Shown: positions 24,404 through 34,035, numbered from the stretch's first letter. The stretch: 50,736 nucleotides of DNA from an uncultured Bacteroidales bacterium (GCA_944323445.1 CALUSM010000019.1:1-50736), one strand, 5' to 3'. Notes: generated by a model not told the origin, from the sequence alone. Program-made: numbers and translations.

Positions 24404-25432
24404 CTACTTGAAGTCAAGGGCTCTGGAAACGGGTGCAGCATCGAGTCCGCCGGTGAGCCCAGCGCGGAACTTAAAGAGACCGGCCACGGCAATCATCGCG
24501 GCATTGTCCGTGGTGAACTTGAATTCGGGGATAAAGGTGGTCCAGCCGCGTTTCTCGCCCTCGGAAGCGATACGGCTGCGCAGGCCCGAGTTGGCCGACA
24601 CGCCGCCGCCGATGGCCACCTGTTTTATACCTGTCTGCTTCACGGCTTTCAGGAGCTTGTCCATGAGCACGTCTATCAGGGTCTTCTGGAACGAGGCGCA
24701 GATATCCGCCATGTTATGCTGCATGAAGTCGGGGTCCTCCTTCAGATGGTCGCGCACGAAATACAGCAGGGAGGTCTTCACTCCGCTGAAGCTGTAATCC
24801 AGTCCGGGGACGTGCGGCTTGGCGAACTTGAAACGCTCCGGGTCACCCTGGGCAGCGAGCCTGTCCACCACCGGACCGCCGGGATAGCCCAAGCCGAGAA
24901 GCTTGGCGCACTTGTCGAACGCCTCCCCCACCGCGTCGTCTATCGTCCGGCCCAGCACCTCGAAGTGCAGCGGGTCGTCCACCCTCACGATCTGGGAGTG
25001 GCCTCCGGAGACCAGCAGGGCCAGGAAAGGAAATGTCGGGGGCACATAGGGCTTTCCCTCCTGCCGGATGAAATGTGAGAGGATGTGGCCCTGGAGGTGG
25101 TTGACATCCACCAGCGGCTTGCCTGTCGCCAGTGACAGTCCTTTGGCGAAGGACACCCCCACGAGCAGCGAGCCGAGCAGGCCCGGCCCGCGGGTATAGG
25201 CTATCGCATCTATCTGGTCCGGCCTCACCCCGGCCTGGTCGAGGGCCTGGCTTACCACCGGCACTATATTCTGCTGATGAGCGCGGGAGGCCAGTTCCGG
25301 CACTACCCCGCCGTACTTGCGGTGTACCTCCTGCGAGGCCATCACATTGGCCAGCAGCGTCTCGCCGCGCAGTACCGCCGCCGACGTATCGTCGCACGAC
25401 GACTCGATTCCCAATATTATCTCTTCTGCCAT
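24404..25432 (-). CDS. tsaD: tRNA threonylcarbamoyladenosine synthase subunit TsaD
   Basis: The 342-residue product transfers threonylcarbamoyl to A37 of ANN-decoding tRNAs together with TsaB and TsaE. Family motifs are ILGIESSCDDTSAAVL at the start, the metal-binding region ELASRAHQQNIVPVV, YTRGPGLLGSLLVGVSFAKGL and the C-terminal GGGVSANSGLR with TDNAAMIA. I placed the start at 25432; nine further upstream codons are not family-like. It is the first gene of the tsaD-flavoprotein-fucosidase run and is divergent from AAA/nuclease copy 2. Confidence 0.96.
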   Translation of the reverse strand: MAEEIILGIESSCDDTSAAVLRGETLLANVMASQEVHRKYGGVVPELASRAHQQNIVPVVSQALDQAGVRPDQIDAIAYTRGPGLLGSLLVGVSFAKGLSLATGKPLVDVNHLQGHILSHFIRQEGKPYVPPTFPFLALLVSGGHSQIVRVDDPLHFEVLGRTIDDAVGEAFDKCAKLLGLGYPGGPVVDRLAAQGDPERFKFAKPHVPGLDYSFSGVKTSLLYFVRDHLKEDPDFMQHNMADICASFQKTLIDVLMDKLLKAVKQTGIKQVAIGGGVSANSGLRSRIASEGEKRGWTTFIPEFKFTTDNAAMIAVAGLFKFRAGLTGGLDAAPVSRALDFK

Positions 25433-25486
25433 ACGTATTTCTGTCTTTACAGGCCACAAAAGTACTAAACAATTCCGATTATTCGC

Positions 25487-25494
25487 TATCTTTG
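25487..25494 (+). promoter_or_regulatory. -7 promoter box of AAA/nuclease gene 2
   Basis: TATCTTTG matches TAnnTTTG and ends 24 bp before the ATG at 25519, in the divergent gap with tsaD. Confidence 0.5.
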
Positions 25495-25518
25495 TCTCCG
25501 GAGCAAAACTATATCGGC

Positions 25519-27063
25519 ATGAAATATCCTATAGGCGTACAGAATTTCGAGAAGATCCGTCGGGACGGATTTCTATACATAGACAAGACAGAGCTCATTT
25601 ACAAACTTGTGAATGAGAGCTGTTATTATTTTCTGAGCCGCCCGAGAAGATTCGGAAAGAGCCTCCTTATCTCCACCCTTGAAGCGTATTTTCAAGGGAA
25701 GAAAGAACTCTTCAAGGGGCTGGCGATAGATACCCTCGAGAAGGAGTGGACGGCAAGGCCGGTGCTGCACATAGACCTGAACGCCAGACAGTACGAGAAT
25801 GCCGACTCGCTGCGGCAGGAGCTCAACAAGCATCTGGAACTATGGGAGACGGCCTACAACAGCCCTTACGGAGACAGGGCATTGGAAGAAAGATTCTACC
25901 ACGTGATACGGCTGGCGCACGAGCAGACCGGACACCGCGTAGCCATCCTCGTGGACGAGTACGACAAGCCGTTGCTCCAGGCCATCGGCAACAAGCCCCT
26001 GCAGGAGGAATACCGCAACATACTAAAGCCCTTCTACGGAGTGCTCAAGACCATGGACGGGCATATCAGGTTCGCGATGCTGACCGGAGTCACAAAATTC
26101 GGCAAAGTCAGCGTCTTCAGCGACCTCAACAACTTGAAAGACATCTCCATGCTCCCGCAGTACGCCAGTCTGTGCGGCCTGACGGAAAGTGAGATTCACC
26201 GGTATATGGAAGAGGGCATACAGAATCTGGCTGCAACACAGCATCTCACATACGACGGGACATGCCGGAAGCTGAAAGTGCTGTACGACGGCTATCACTT
26301 CTCGCCCGGTTCCGAAGGCATCTACAATCCGTTCAGCATCCTCAGAACCATGGACAGCGGCATCTTCGGAAGCTACTGGTTCGAGACAGGCACTCCCACT
26401 TATCTCGTAACTCTCCTCAAGCAGGGCAAGTGCGACCTGAGCGAAATTTCCTCGGCGGTCACCGATGTAGAGACTCTTGACAGCATCTATGGGGACGACG
26501 AGCCCATCCCGGTCATCTATCAGAGCGGGTACCTTACCATAAAGGGATACAACCCGCGTTTTGAGTCATACACACTTGGATTCCCGAACAAGGAAGTCGA
26601 GGAAGGTTTCATGAAATTTCTCGTCCCCTACTACACACCCATCCGGAAATCCGCCACCAACTTCGAAATACAGAAGTTTGTCCGGGAGATAGAGACCGGG
26701 AACGTGGACGCATTCATGACACGCCTCCAGAGCTTCATGGCCGACACGCCTTACGAACTTATAAGAGACCAGGAACTCCATTACCAGAACGTCATGTTCA
26801 TCGTATCCAAGCTCCTCGGCTTCTACGTGCAGGCAGAGTACCGCACCTCACAGGGGCGCATCGATCTCCTGCTCCAGACCGACAAGTACGTCTACATCAT
26901 GGAGTTCAAGTTAGAGGGCTCAGCCGAGGAAGCTTTGAAGCAGATCGAGGATCGCAACTACGCCGCCCCCTTCGCCTCCGACTCCCGCAAAGTCCTGAAG
27001 GTAGGCATCAACTTCTCAGCCCAGAGCAGAAATATTGACAAATGGATTGTCGCCGGCAATTGA
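25519..27063 (+). CDS. AAA-ATPase-like / PD-(D/E)XK nuclease family protein, copy 2
   Basis: The 514-residue paralogue of the gene at 5780 has the same architecture: RPRRFGKSLL near 41-50, ILVDEYDKP near 144, and GRIDLLL...YIMEFKL at the nuclease core. The C-terminal third is nearly identical to copy 1 in protein and close at the DNA level, pointing to recent duplication or conversion, while the middle (residues about 85-130) differs. The start is fixed by the shared KYPIGVQNF opening. Its TGA is directly adjacent to the stop of the convergent SGNH gene, with no bases between. Confidence 0.88.
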   Translation: MKYPIGVQNFEKIRRDGFLYIDKTELIYKLVNESCYYFLSRPRRFGKSLLISTLEAYFQGKKELFKGLAIDTLEKEWTARPVLHIDLNARQYENADSLRQELNKHLELWETAYNSPYGDRALEERFYHVIRLAHEQTGHRVAILVDEYDKPLLQAIGNKPLQEEYRNILKPFYGVLKTMDGHIRFAMLTGVTKFGKVSVFSDLNNLKDISMLPQYASLCGLTESEIHRYMEEGIQNLAATQHLTYDGTCRKLKVLYDGYHFSPGSEGIYNPFSILRTMDSGIFGSYWFETGTPTYLVTLLKQGKCDLSEISSAVTDVETLDSIYGDDEPIPVIYQSGYLTIKGYNPRFESYTLGFPNKEVEEGFMKFLVPYYTPIRKSATNFEIQKFVREIETGNVDAFMTRLQSFMADTPYELIRDQELHYQNVMFIVSKLLGFYVQAEYRTSQGRIDLLLQTDKYVYIMEFKLEGSAEEALKQIEDRNYAAPFASDSRKVLKVGINFSAQSRNIDKWIVAGN

Positions 27064-28200
27064 TTACTTGGGGAACTTGGCGACGAGGCTGCGCCACTGA
27101 TGGTCATTTTTGCGGTCGGGAATGTCCGGCATGATGTGCGTGAGATACTGGGCGAAGACACTGCCGGTGACGGCCATGCCGTAGTTGGTCAGGTGCTGAT
27201 TGGCCCCGTATGTGTCCTGGAACGCCGCCGTGGTATACAGAGACCTCAAAGTAGAGTCCGTCACCTGTGCCGCCTGCAGGTCCAGCCAGTAAGGACTCAG
27301 GCCCTTAAGATGCGCTCCCAGCCTCTGCTGCCATACTGGATAGTTCTTCACGTGCTCCGGATACATCGGGACGGTCAGGAAGACCAGCCGGACTCCGTTC
27401 TCCTTACACAGCCGCGCTATCTTTTCCGTATACTTGGCGGAACTTCTGCTAATCTCATATTCAGCCCCGTCCACCGGAGCACCCTCATCCTCATACCTGT
27501 CCAGCATGGCCTGGGAGAGACCTTTTGAGAAACGGGCGAACTGGCCGAGGTACAGGTCGTTGCGAACCCTGCGCTTAGGCCCCTCGCCCTTGAGGTTGCG
27601 CATCACCTGGTCCGGCTTGGTAAAGATATAGTTGTGGTTGCGGAAAGTCTCGCACCAGGCTATCGGCCAGTTGTGGTAATTGAACAGCGACGGAGTGGAG
27701 CGGACCTTCAGCCAGGTATCCCTGCGGGCCCGGAAGCTGTTGATCTCGTCATTCAGCGCACCTTTCTCCAGCCTGAGCGGATCCGACTCGTTGATGGCGT
27801 AGGTCTCCAGCACCAGCACTTTCGGCTTCTGCACCTTCAGCGCCTCCTCTACGGTAAAATACAGGTCGGCCACACCCACTCCTGAGGCGCCCAGCAGGAA
27901 ACAGTTCAGGCCGCTGCGTTTGGTGAACTCGTAGGGATTGAATCCCGTCAGCAGATGGGAGTTGCCGACCAGCAGCACGTCTATCGGGATATTGTACTGC
28001 TTCATCCTATAGTAACAGTCCCATTTCCACTCCACGTGGTTGTTCATGCTGTCCTCCACGAATATCTGCCTCTTCTCCAGTATCACGATGACGCAGACAA
28101 CCACTGCGGTAAACACCGCACCTTTGGTCAGCAATGACTTCAATGTCCGGGGTTTTTCCTGGCTCTTTTTCTTATTCTGCTGTTTCTGTTTGGATCCCAT
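27064..28200 (-). CDS. SGNH-hydrolase-like membrane protein, MBOAT partner
   Basis: The 378-residue product has a very basic N-terminus and one transmembrane segment (about residues 25-42). An extracytoplasmic SGNH/GDSL-like domain follows, with the nucleophile region VLLVGNSHLLTG (Ser about 81) and a distal histidine in GANQHLTNYG. Such proteins sit beside MBOAT acyltransferases and transfer or remove acyl groups on surface glycans, as with AlgJ/AlgX or DltD. It starts 3 bp after the MBOAT stop. The substrate is not evident. Confidence 0.75.
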   Translation of the reverse strand: MGSKQKQQNKKKSQEKPRTLKSLLTKGAVFTAVVVCVIVILEKRQIFVEDSMNNHVEWKWDCYYRMKQYNIPIDVLLVGNSHLLTGFNPYEFTKRSGLNCFLLGASGVGVADLYFTVEEALKVQKPKVLVLETYAINESDPLRLEKGALNDEINSFRARRDTWLKVRSTPSLFNYHNWPIAWCETFRNHNYIFTKPDQVMRNLKGEGPKRRVRNDLYLGQFARFSKGLSQAMLDRYEDEGAPVDGAEYEISRSSAKYTEKIARLCKENGVRLVFLTVPMYPEHVKNYPVWQQRLGAHLKGLSPYWLDLQAAQVTDSTLRSLYTTAAFQDTYGANQHLTNYGMAVTGSVFAQYLTHIMPDIPDRKNDHQWRSLVAKFPK

Positions 28201-28203
28201 ATT

Positions 28204-29664
28204 CTAGAATTGGAAATAGATAAAACTGTTGTCATTGTTCGTGGCATACACTCCGAAAAGGATTATGGTGAACACCAGTACCAGATACACCGCCCACCTC
28301 AGCCAACCTGGACGACTGAACACCATGATATCCATAATATTTTTCCCACGCTTCTCCAGACGCTCCACCACATATTCGAAGCACATCAGGACGGCCAGCA
28401 GCACCAGGGTGAAGGTCAGCTCGTTCCATGCCAGACCGAATCCGGATATCTGTCCGATGTGGCCGAGCCCCAGGCTCCGTATCATCGTCCATGCCGCATC
28501 GATTCCCTCTGCCCTGAAGAAGACCAGTGAGAAAGTCCACAGACAGAAGACGATTATGGAGGCCATAACACCCCTGACTTTCCACCTGGCCAGCAGAGGG
28601 TCCAGCAATATCACGAACAGGCCGTTGATCAGACCCCATATCACAAAATTCCACGAAGCACCGTGCCACAGTCCGCTGACAGCAAACACTATGAGCAGGT
28701 TCCTCACCGTCCTCCGGCGGCCCTCACGGCTGCCTCCTAAAGGGATAAAGATGTAGTCCCGCATCCACTGGGACAGCGAGATGTGCCAGCGTTCCCAGAA
28801 ATTATTGAAAGAGCTGCTCAAATAAGGCCTGCGGAAGTTGGTACACAGGCTGAAGCCCAGAATCTTAGCTGTGCCTATCGCTATCTGGGAATAAGCCGAG
28901 AAGTCGATATAGAGCTGGAATGCGAAGAATATCAGGGCCAGCACAGACGGGAAGCCGAGAATCTGGGTACTGCCGCCCGCCGCAGCCTCCTGAAACACCG
29001 AATCCACATACACTGCCAGCCGGTCCGCTATCACCATTTTCTTGATCAGGCCGATGAACACCTCCACGATACCTTCCCGGACTTTGTCGTAATCGAATTT
29101 CTTCAGGTCGTCGAACTGAGGCAGCAGATGCGAGGCCCTCTCGATAGGTCCGGCCACCAGCTGCGGGAAGAAACTGATAAAAGTGAGGAAAGCGATTATA
29201 TCCCTGGACGGTGATATTTTCCCACGATATACATCGATGATATAACTTAACGACTGGAATGTATAAAAACTGATACCCACCGGCAGGATTATATTCAGAG
29301 TCTTCAATGAAAGTTCCGCGCCGAAGACGGTGAAAAGGCCGTCGATGCTGTCGATGAAGAAATTGGCGTACTTGAAGAATCCGAGTATTCCGAGATTGAC
29401 CACAAGACTGACTACCAGCAGGGCCTTCCGCTTCCTCCTGTCATTCACATCCGTCCTGCCTATAAGCCGGCCCAGGGTGTAATCCATTGTGGAGCTGAAT
29501 ATAAGCAGGCCCAGGAAGCGCCAGTCCCACATCCCGTAGAAGAACCAGCTGCACGCCAGCAGAAAGGCGTTGCGCAGCCGCACCCCGTGCCTGTTGAACA
29601 TCGTCCAGTAGAGGACGGCCACCACCGGCAGGAAGATACCGAAATCTATAGAATTGAACAGCAT
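28204..29664 (-). CDS. MBOAT family membrane O-acyltransferase
   Basis: The 486-residue polytopic membrane protein has AlgI-like blocks: FFPQLVAGPIERASHLLPQ, NFWERWHISLSQWMRDYIFIPLGG and the catalytic-histidine segment VSGLWHGASWNF (His about 334). These enzymes move acyl groups, often acetyl, across the inner membrane to be attached to a polysaccharide or cell-wall polymer by a partner. That partner is probably the SGNH protein directly downstream. It is divergent from the TetR-type gene across a gap with an ATT repeat. Confidence 0.92.
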   Translation of the reverse strand: MLFNSIDFGIFLPVVAVLYWTMFNRHGVRLRNAFLLACSWFFYGMWDWRFLGLLIFSSTMDYTLGRLIGRTDVNDRRKRKALLVVSLVVNLGILGFFKYANFFIDSIDGLFTVFGAELSLKTLNIILPVGISFYTFQSLSYIIDVYRGKISPSRDIIAFLTFISFFPQLVAGPIERASHLLPQFDDLKKFDYDKVREGIVEVFIGLIKKMVIADRLAVYVDSVFQEAAAGGSTQILGFPSVLALIFFAFQLYIDFSAYSQIAIGTAKILGFSLCTNFRRPYLSSSFNNFWERWHISLSQWMRDYIFIPLGGSREGRRRTVRNLLIVFAVSGLWHGASWNFVIWGLINGLFVILLDPLLARWKVRGVMASIIVFCLWTFSLVFFRAEGIDAAWTMIRSLGLGHIGQISGFGLAWNELTFTLVLLAVLMCFEYVVERLEKRGKNIMDIMVFSRPGWLRWAVYLVLVFTIILFGVYATNNDNSFIYFQF

Positions 29665-29707
29665 TTTGTCTTATTCGGATAAAAATTTTCTTTCATTTTA
29701 TCGCAAA

Positions 29708-29729
29708 ATTATTATTATTATTATTATTA
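29708..29729. repeat. (ATT)7 trinucleotide repeat
   Basis: Seven consecutive ATT units plus one A, between the MBOAT start (29664) and the TetR-type start (29850). It lies 44 bp upstream of the MBOAT ATG, where its length would alter promoter spacing. Confidence 0.9.
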
Positions 29730-29819
29730 CAAGCAAAATTTTATACAAAAATCATTATAAAATATCTCAAAACACGACACAACCGCACTCTCAACAATGT
29801 GTTTTACAGCAGATTTTAT

Positions 29820-29827
29820 TATTTTTG
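29820..29827 (+). promoter_or_regulatory. -7 promoter box of the TetR-type gene
   Basis: TATTTTTG matches TAnnTTTG and ends 22 bp before the ATG at 29850. The -33 position is not a clear TTTG. Confidence 0.5.
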
Positions 29828-29849
29828 CAACAATAAAACAAATGCCGCC

Positions 29850-30605
29850 ATGAATGAGGAAAAGCCCAAGACCAGAATAAGAAGGACCAACGAACAGGTA
29901 GACAAGGCCATCAGCGATGCCCTGACCACTCTCGCAGGCCAGATGCCGCTCGCCAGAATCACTGTAAACCAGCTGATTGCCGAGGCCGGTATCGAAGCCG
30001 CCGTATTCTTCAAGAGATACAGCTCGATAGACGACCTGATATACGAATACGTCCGCGACCACGATTTCTGGCTCGGTGAGACCGTCTCGTACAGGAAGAT
30101 GGACAAGGAAGGCGCGGAGAGATACTACATCCGCACGCTCGAGGATCTGTGCCGCCACCTCGACAGCAACGGGCCGCTCCGGGATTCCCTGCTCTGGGAG
30201 CTCGCATCCGACTCTGAAGCCGTGAAGAAGATCGCTGACATCCGCGAGCTGGAGAACGAGTCCCTGCTGGCCTACTACCGGAAATACTTCAAGGGCACAG
30301 GCCTGGACATCAGCGGCGTAACCGCAGTGCTCATCGCCGGCATCTACTACCTCTACCTGCACCGCGGCAAATCCACCTTCTGCGGCCTGGATCTCAACAC
30401 TGAAAAAGACAGCCGGAGACTGCTGCGGCTCCTGAGCCGGACCGTCCACACCCTGTTCGCAGAGGCAGGCAAGAGCACCTCCGACGACAGCGTCCGGAAT
30501 TCAGAACTTGCCCGTCGCATGGAATCCAAGGGTCTCGACCGCGCCGCCATCTGCGACATCCTCGACCTCACTCCCGACGAGCTTGCCGCCCTCCTGCCCG
30601 AGTAA
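29850..30605 (+). CDS. TetR/AcrR-type transcriptional regulator
   Basis: The 251-residue product has an N-terminal TetR-type helix-turn-helix (ARITVNQLIAEAGIEAAVFFKRYSS, about residues 32-57). An all-helical effector domain follows with no recognisable ligand motif. The last 30 residues (ARRMESKGLDRAAICDILDL...) form a separate helical pair seen at the end of some PD-(D/E)XK proteins, which is unusual for TetR. The divergent MBOAT-SGNH pair is the natural regulatory target, which is inference. I chose ATG 29850 over one 17 codons upstream, which would overlap the promoter box. Confidence 0.75.
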   Translation: MNEEKPKTRIRRTNEQVDKAISDALTTLAGQMPLARITVNQLIAEAGIEAAVFFKRYSSIDDLIYEYVRDHDFWLGETVSYRKMDKEGAERYYIRTLEDLCRHLDSNGPLRDSLLWELASDSEAVKKIADIRELENESLLAYYRKYFKGTGLDISGVTAVLIAGIYYLYLHRGKSTFCGLDLNTEKDSRRLLRLLSRTVHTLFAEAGKSTSDDSVRNSELARRMESKGLDRAAICDILDLTPDELAALLPE

Positions 30606-30632
30606 GCCCCGGCACAACCGGAAAACAACAAA

Positions 30633-32231
30633 TTACTTCAGAAGAAGGCTCTTCCATTCTCCTACGGTGCCGGTCTCCGAGGAGAAGCTGACACCGATGC
30701 AGTGTACCGTGCGGCTGTCGGCTGCGTAAGGGCGGGCGTAGCCTTTCGCCTCTATCTGGGCGAGGGCCTCGTCTGCTGTACCGTCCAGCTTGAACTCGAA
30801 GATGTAGACGTATTTCGGGGTCTCTACGATGCAGTCCACGCGGCCCTGACTCTGAAGCTTCTCCACGCATGTGAGGTAAACACTGACCATTCTCAGAATC
30901 AGATAGAACGTGTACTGGAAATAACGCTCCCTCTCCCGTTCGTCCTCCCTGCGGCGAACTGTGTAAGGTATGTCTGCCAGGAAAGAGGTGAACAGGTCGC
31001 GGATACGGTCTGTCTCTCCGTCCTCGAATGCGTCCAGAAGATCCTGGATCCAACTGCTGACATCGTTGCTCCTGTTTTTGAAATAATCTGAGGCGATAAG
31101 GCTCACGAAACCCTTCTTCACCTCATTGTTCGGAATGTCCAGCAGGAATGTATTGCGGCTCTGCCTGTAATCCTTGATGGTCAGATAGCCGCTCTGATAA
31201 ATCATCGGCAGGGGCTTCTCGACATCGGCCTTGTAGTCGACGAACTGGGAGGGGTCGTAGTACTTGCCGGTAAGCTCGTCCAGGTTCTCGTCCGAGTGAG
31301 ACAGCAGACGGATCAGATAGGTCGGCGTGCCGCTGGCGAACCAGTAGTCACGTACTGCCTTCTGGGCGAAGGCATTCAGAAGGCTGAACGGATTGTAGAC
31401 GTCGGTCATCCGTTCGGAAAAATGATAGCCGTCGTAGTGACGCTTCAGCCTTGAAAGCATCTCCTCGCGGCTCTCTCCGTATGAAGCGGCCATCACATCT
31501 ATCGGCTCTACGAAATAACTCTCCAGCTCCTCTTGAGTAATGCCGCACAGGGTCTCGTAATCCGAAGACATGCTGATGTCCTGAGGCTGGTTGAATCCGC
31601 TGAACACGCTTACCTGCGCAAATTTGGTCACACCCGTGAGCAGCACGAACTGAAGGTCCTCATCCGCCGCCTTGAATACAGAATAGAAGCCCTTGAGTAC
31701 CTCGCGGTTCCACTCCTCCAGCGGACGCTGCTTCCCGTCCACGGTTATGGTATAGCCGGTATCCAGCACGTCCAGCATCGGCTTGTCGTACTCGTCGATG
31801 AGCACCACGCACCTGCGGCCTGTCTGCTCGTGAGCTTTTTTCAGCACGTATGCGAACCGTCTGCCGGCATCGGTGAACTCTTCGCTGCGGCCGTACTGAG
31901 ACTCCCACTGCGATACACTTCCCTCTATTACCGCATCCAGGGTTCCCGGCGCAGTGAAATTGCTGCCGTTGAAGTCGATATGGAACACCGGGTACTCCAG
32001 CCACTCCTTCTCCAGCGAACTGATGGCCAGTCCCTCGAAGAGTCCCTTGCGCCCCAGAAAATAGTTCTTCAGGGTGGATACCAGCAGGCTCTTGCCGAAC
32101 CGTCGCGGGCGGCTCAGAAAATAGATTTTCCCTTCATGCGTAAGCCTGTATACAAGGTCGGTCTTGTCCACATAGGCATAACCGTCCTCGCGGATCTGTT
32201 CGAAGCTCTGAACTCCTATCGGGTATTTCAT
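30633..32231 (-). CDS. AAA-ATPase-like / PD-(D/E)XK nuclease family protein, copy 3
   Basis: The 532-residue relative of the two other copies is clearly more diverged: KYPIGVQSFEQIREDGYAYVD at the start, SRPRRFGKSLLVST as Walker A, VVLIDEYDKPML as Walker B and GRVDCIVE...YIFEFKL as the nuclease core. A second ATG lies one codon upstream (32234). It has a textbook promoter and ends 27 bp from the convergent TetR-type stop. Function unknown. Confidence 0.88.
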   Translation of the reverse strand: MKYPIGVQSFEQIREDGYAYVDKTDLVYRLTHEGKIYFLSRPRRFGKSLLVSTLKNYFLGRKGLFEGLAISSLEKEWLEYPVFHIDFNGSNFTAPGTLDAVIEGSVSQWESQYGRSEEFTDAGRRFAYVLKKAHEQTGRRCVVLIDEYDKPMLDVLDTGYTITVDGKQRPLEEWNREVLKGFYSVFKAADEDLQFVLLTGVTKFAQVSVFSGFNQPQDISMSSDYETLCGITQEELESYFVEPIDVMAASYGESREEMLSRLKRHYDGYHFSERMTDVYNPFSLLNAFAQKAVRDYWFASGTPTYLIRLLSHSDENLDELTGKYYDPSQFVDYKADVEKPLPMIYQSGYLTIKDYRQSRNTFLLDIPNNEVKKGFVSLIASDYFKNRSNDVSSWIQDLLDAFEDGETDRIRDLFTSFLADIPYTVRRREDERERERYFQYTFYLILRMVSVYLTCVEKLQSQGRVDCIVETPKYVYIFEFKLDGTADEALAQIEAKGYARPYAADSRTVHCIGVSFSSETGTVGEWKSLLLK

Positions 32232-32263
32232 CATAGCGCAGTCCTACATTTTCATTTCAGAAA

Positions 32264-32295
32264 CAAAAATACGCAGAAGTCGAGAGCAATGCAAA
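32264..32295 (-). promoter_or_regulatory. Promoter of AAA/nuclease gene 3
   Basis: On the minus strand TTTG (32295-32292), a 20-bp spacer and TATTTTTG (32271-32264) match the Bacteroidetes TTTG-N19-21-TAnnTTTG consensus. The start codon is 30 bp downstream. Confidence 0.8.
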
Positions 32296-32493
32296 TTGAA
32301 CTTGTTCAAATTTCATTGCCGAGGCGTAACAGCATTTGCGGCCATGGGCCAAAAATAGGAATAGGAATAATTACGTGATTATCCGCAAATATCCTCCTAC
32401 ATCATCTGCTTTTCTGGCACCCAGGCTGTTTCACCGCATTGACAGGAGCCCTTTTCCCGGTCTTACCTTTCCCCTGCCACACCGCGCCGCCAA

Positions 32494-32753
32494 CAGTCTG
32501 TAATCAATCATTTCGGGCATACCGTTGAATAACATATGATTATAGAGATATGCAGGAAACAGACTGAACAGCTCATCGGAGCACGTACAGCTTATCAATG
32601 CGCCTGGAGAGTGCTGTGGCAGGGGTGGCCCGCGGTCAGCACCTTTTCTCCAGGACGAGTCTGTAGACTGATGATCCGGACAAAGTACTGTAAAACAGCT
32701 CCGTTTGCCAAAAACAGGATTACAGACTATGAGATGACTGCCCGCAGTCTGTA
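32494..32753 (+). repeat. Mosaic intergenic element, copy 2
   Basis: AGTCTGTA copies start at 32495, 32658 and 32746, with inverted ACAGACT copies at 32559 and 32720. Spacings (64, 163, 88) match the other two copies. The 54-bp core is 32613-32666. A perfect 8-bp inverted repeat TACAGACT/AGTCTGTA lies at 32720-32753. It is in the 802-bp gap between AAA/nuclease 3 and the first GLPGLI gene. The rest of that gap is AT-rich with no other feature apart from the two promoters. Confidence 0.85.
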
Positions 32754-33003
32754 TGCCGCGCACCATGCGTAAACTTATCAGCTCCTCACAGGACAAGCAT
32801 TTTATCTTAAATTTACGATAAAATACGTACAATATAGCCAACGAATTAATAAATACAGAGAAGACAACACAACACATTATTGATTATCAACACAAATTTA
32901 CCCACACATATATTACTGATTTTAAACATTTTAAGAATTCCAGCCCAAAAAAACAATTCGAATCCATATTCAAAAAAATCGCACAATAATAAATAAATAA
33001 ACG

Positions 33004-33011
33004 TATATTTG
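33004..33011 (+). promoter_or_regulatory. -7 promoter box of the first GLPGLI gene
   Basis: TATATTTG matches TAnnTTTG and ends 25 bp before the ATG at 33037, in a very AT-rich stretch. No -33 TTTG at the usual spacing. Confidence 0.5.
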
Positions 33012-33036
33012 TAGCCAAAACAGATACAACAGCACC

Positions 33037-34035
33037 ATGACAACACAACGTCCCATATTATTTACAGCCTTCCTTTTGCTAACTGCCCTCGCATCCCTGC
33101 CCGCCCGCGGCCAGTCCGTATCACTCTACGGCGAGACTCTGAAAACTTCATGTCCGTTGAACTGCCGCGATGTCACCAGCAAGAAACCCATAGGCACCTA
33201 CAGCTACACCGTCACCTACCGGTACGAAGTGGACATGAACGCCTATGACACGGCCGGCAACTATATCCCCGACTACGACATCATGCGCCTGGAGATCAGT
33301 CCCGACGGACTTTCCCGATACTACAGCACCACCGCTGACAGACGGGACTCCATCATGTACAGGGCGAGGACCGATGCCAACCACCGCGGCGGAGTGGACC
33401 TCGACAGCTGGAAGCCGGCGGAAAGATTCGCATTGTACGAGGACACTTACCTCAACTGGCCGGAGGCAGGGGAGCTGACAGTCCGCACAGGCATGGTCAG
33501 GGAAGAATTCGAATACACTGAACCCGTTCCACAGATGACGTGGCAATTTCTGAACATCCCGCCCAGGACCGTCTGCGGCTATCAGTGCATGGCAGCCGGC
33601 ACCACGTTCAGAGGACGGCAGTACACCGTGTGGTTCGCTCCCGAAATACCCATCAGCGCAGGTCCATGGAAATTCTCCGGCCTGCCCGGTCTCATCCTGG
33701 CCGTGGAGGAAAGCTCCGGTATATTCTCCTGGGAAGCCGTCGGCATCAGCTCCGATACCGGGGACATCCACCTGTTCGACCCGAAATACGACTGCATCAC
33801 CAACCACGTCTCCTGCGGAGTACCGCTCATGAAGATACGCCGCATCACCCGCAAGCAGGCCCTTGACCTGGAGCGTCGCAGGTGGGCTGACCCCTTTGGC
33901 ATGATCATCTCCAGCGGAGGTTCAGTACAGATGACAGTCATGCAAAATGGAGAGATAATCTCTGACGAGATGGTTACTGCCGCCAACCGCGAGAAATACG
34001 CCCTTCCTGAAATCCCCGTCCTCGAGCTCGAATGA
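33037..34035 (+). CDS. GLPGLI family secreted protein 1 (module A)
   Basis: The 332-residue product has a Sec signal peptide ending near residue 29 (ASLPARGQS). A beta-rich domain follows, with the family hallmark GPWKFSGLPGLI at about 209-220, preceded by GYQCM and FRGRQYTVWFAPEIPIS. These are the diagnostic blocks of TIGR01200. The family is Bacteroidetes-specific and, to my knowledge, of unproven function. It is first in module A, followed 34 bp later by a close paralogue and then an outer-membrane barrel protein. Confidence 0.92.
   Translation: MTTQRPILFTAFLLLTALASLPARGQSVSLYGETLKTSCPLNCRDVTSKKPIGTYSYTVTYRYEVDMNAYDTAGNYIPDYDIMRLEISPDGLSRYYSTTADRRDSIMYRARTDANHRGGVDLDSWKPAERFALYEDTYLNWPEAGELTVRTGMVREEFEYTEPVPQMTWQFLNIPPRTVCGYQCMAAGTTFRGRQYTVWFAPEIPISAGPWKFSGLPGLILAVEESSGIFSWEAVGISSDTGDIHLFDPKYDCITNHVSCGVPLMKIRRITRKQALDLERRRWADPFGMIISSGGSVQMTVMQNGEIISDEMVTAANREKYALPEIPVLELE

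Noticed and set aside
29799-29849. Earlier start for the TetR-type regulator
   Set aside because: It would place the -7 box inside the gene and adds a low-complexity leader not seen in the family.
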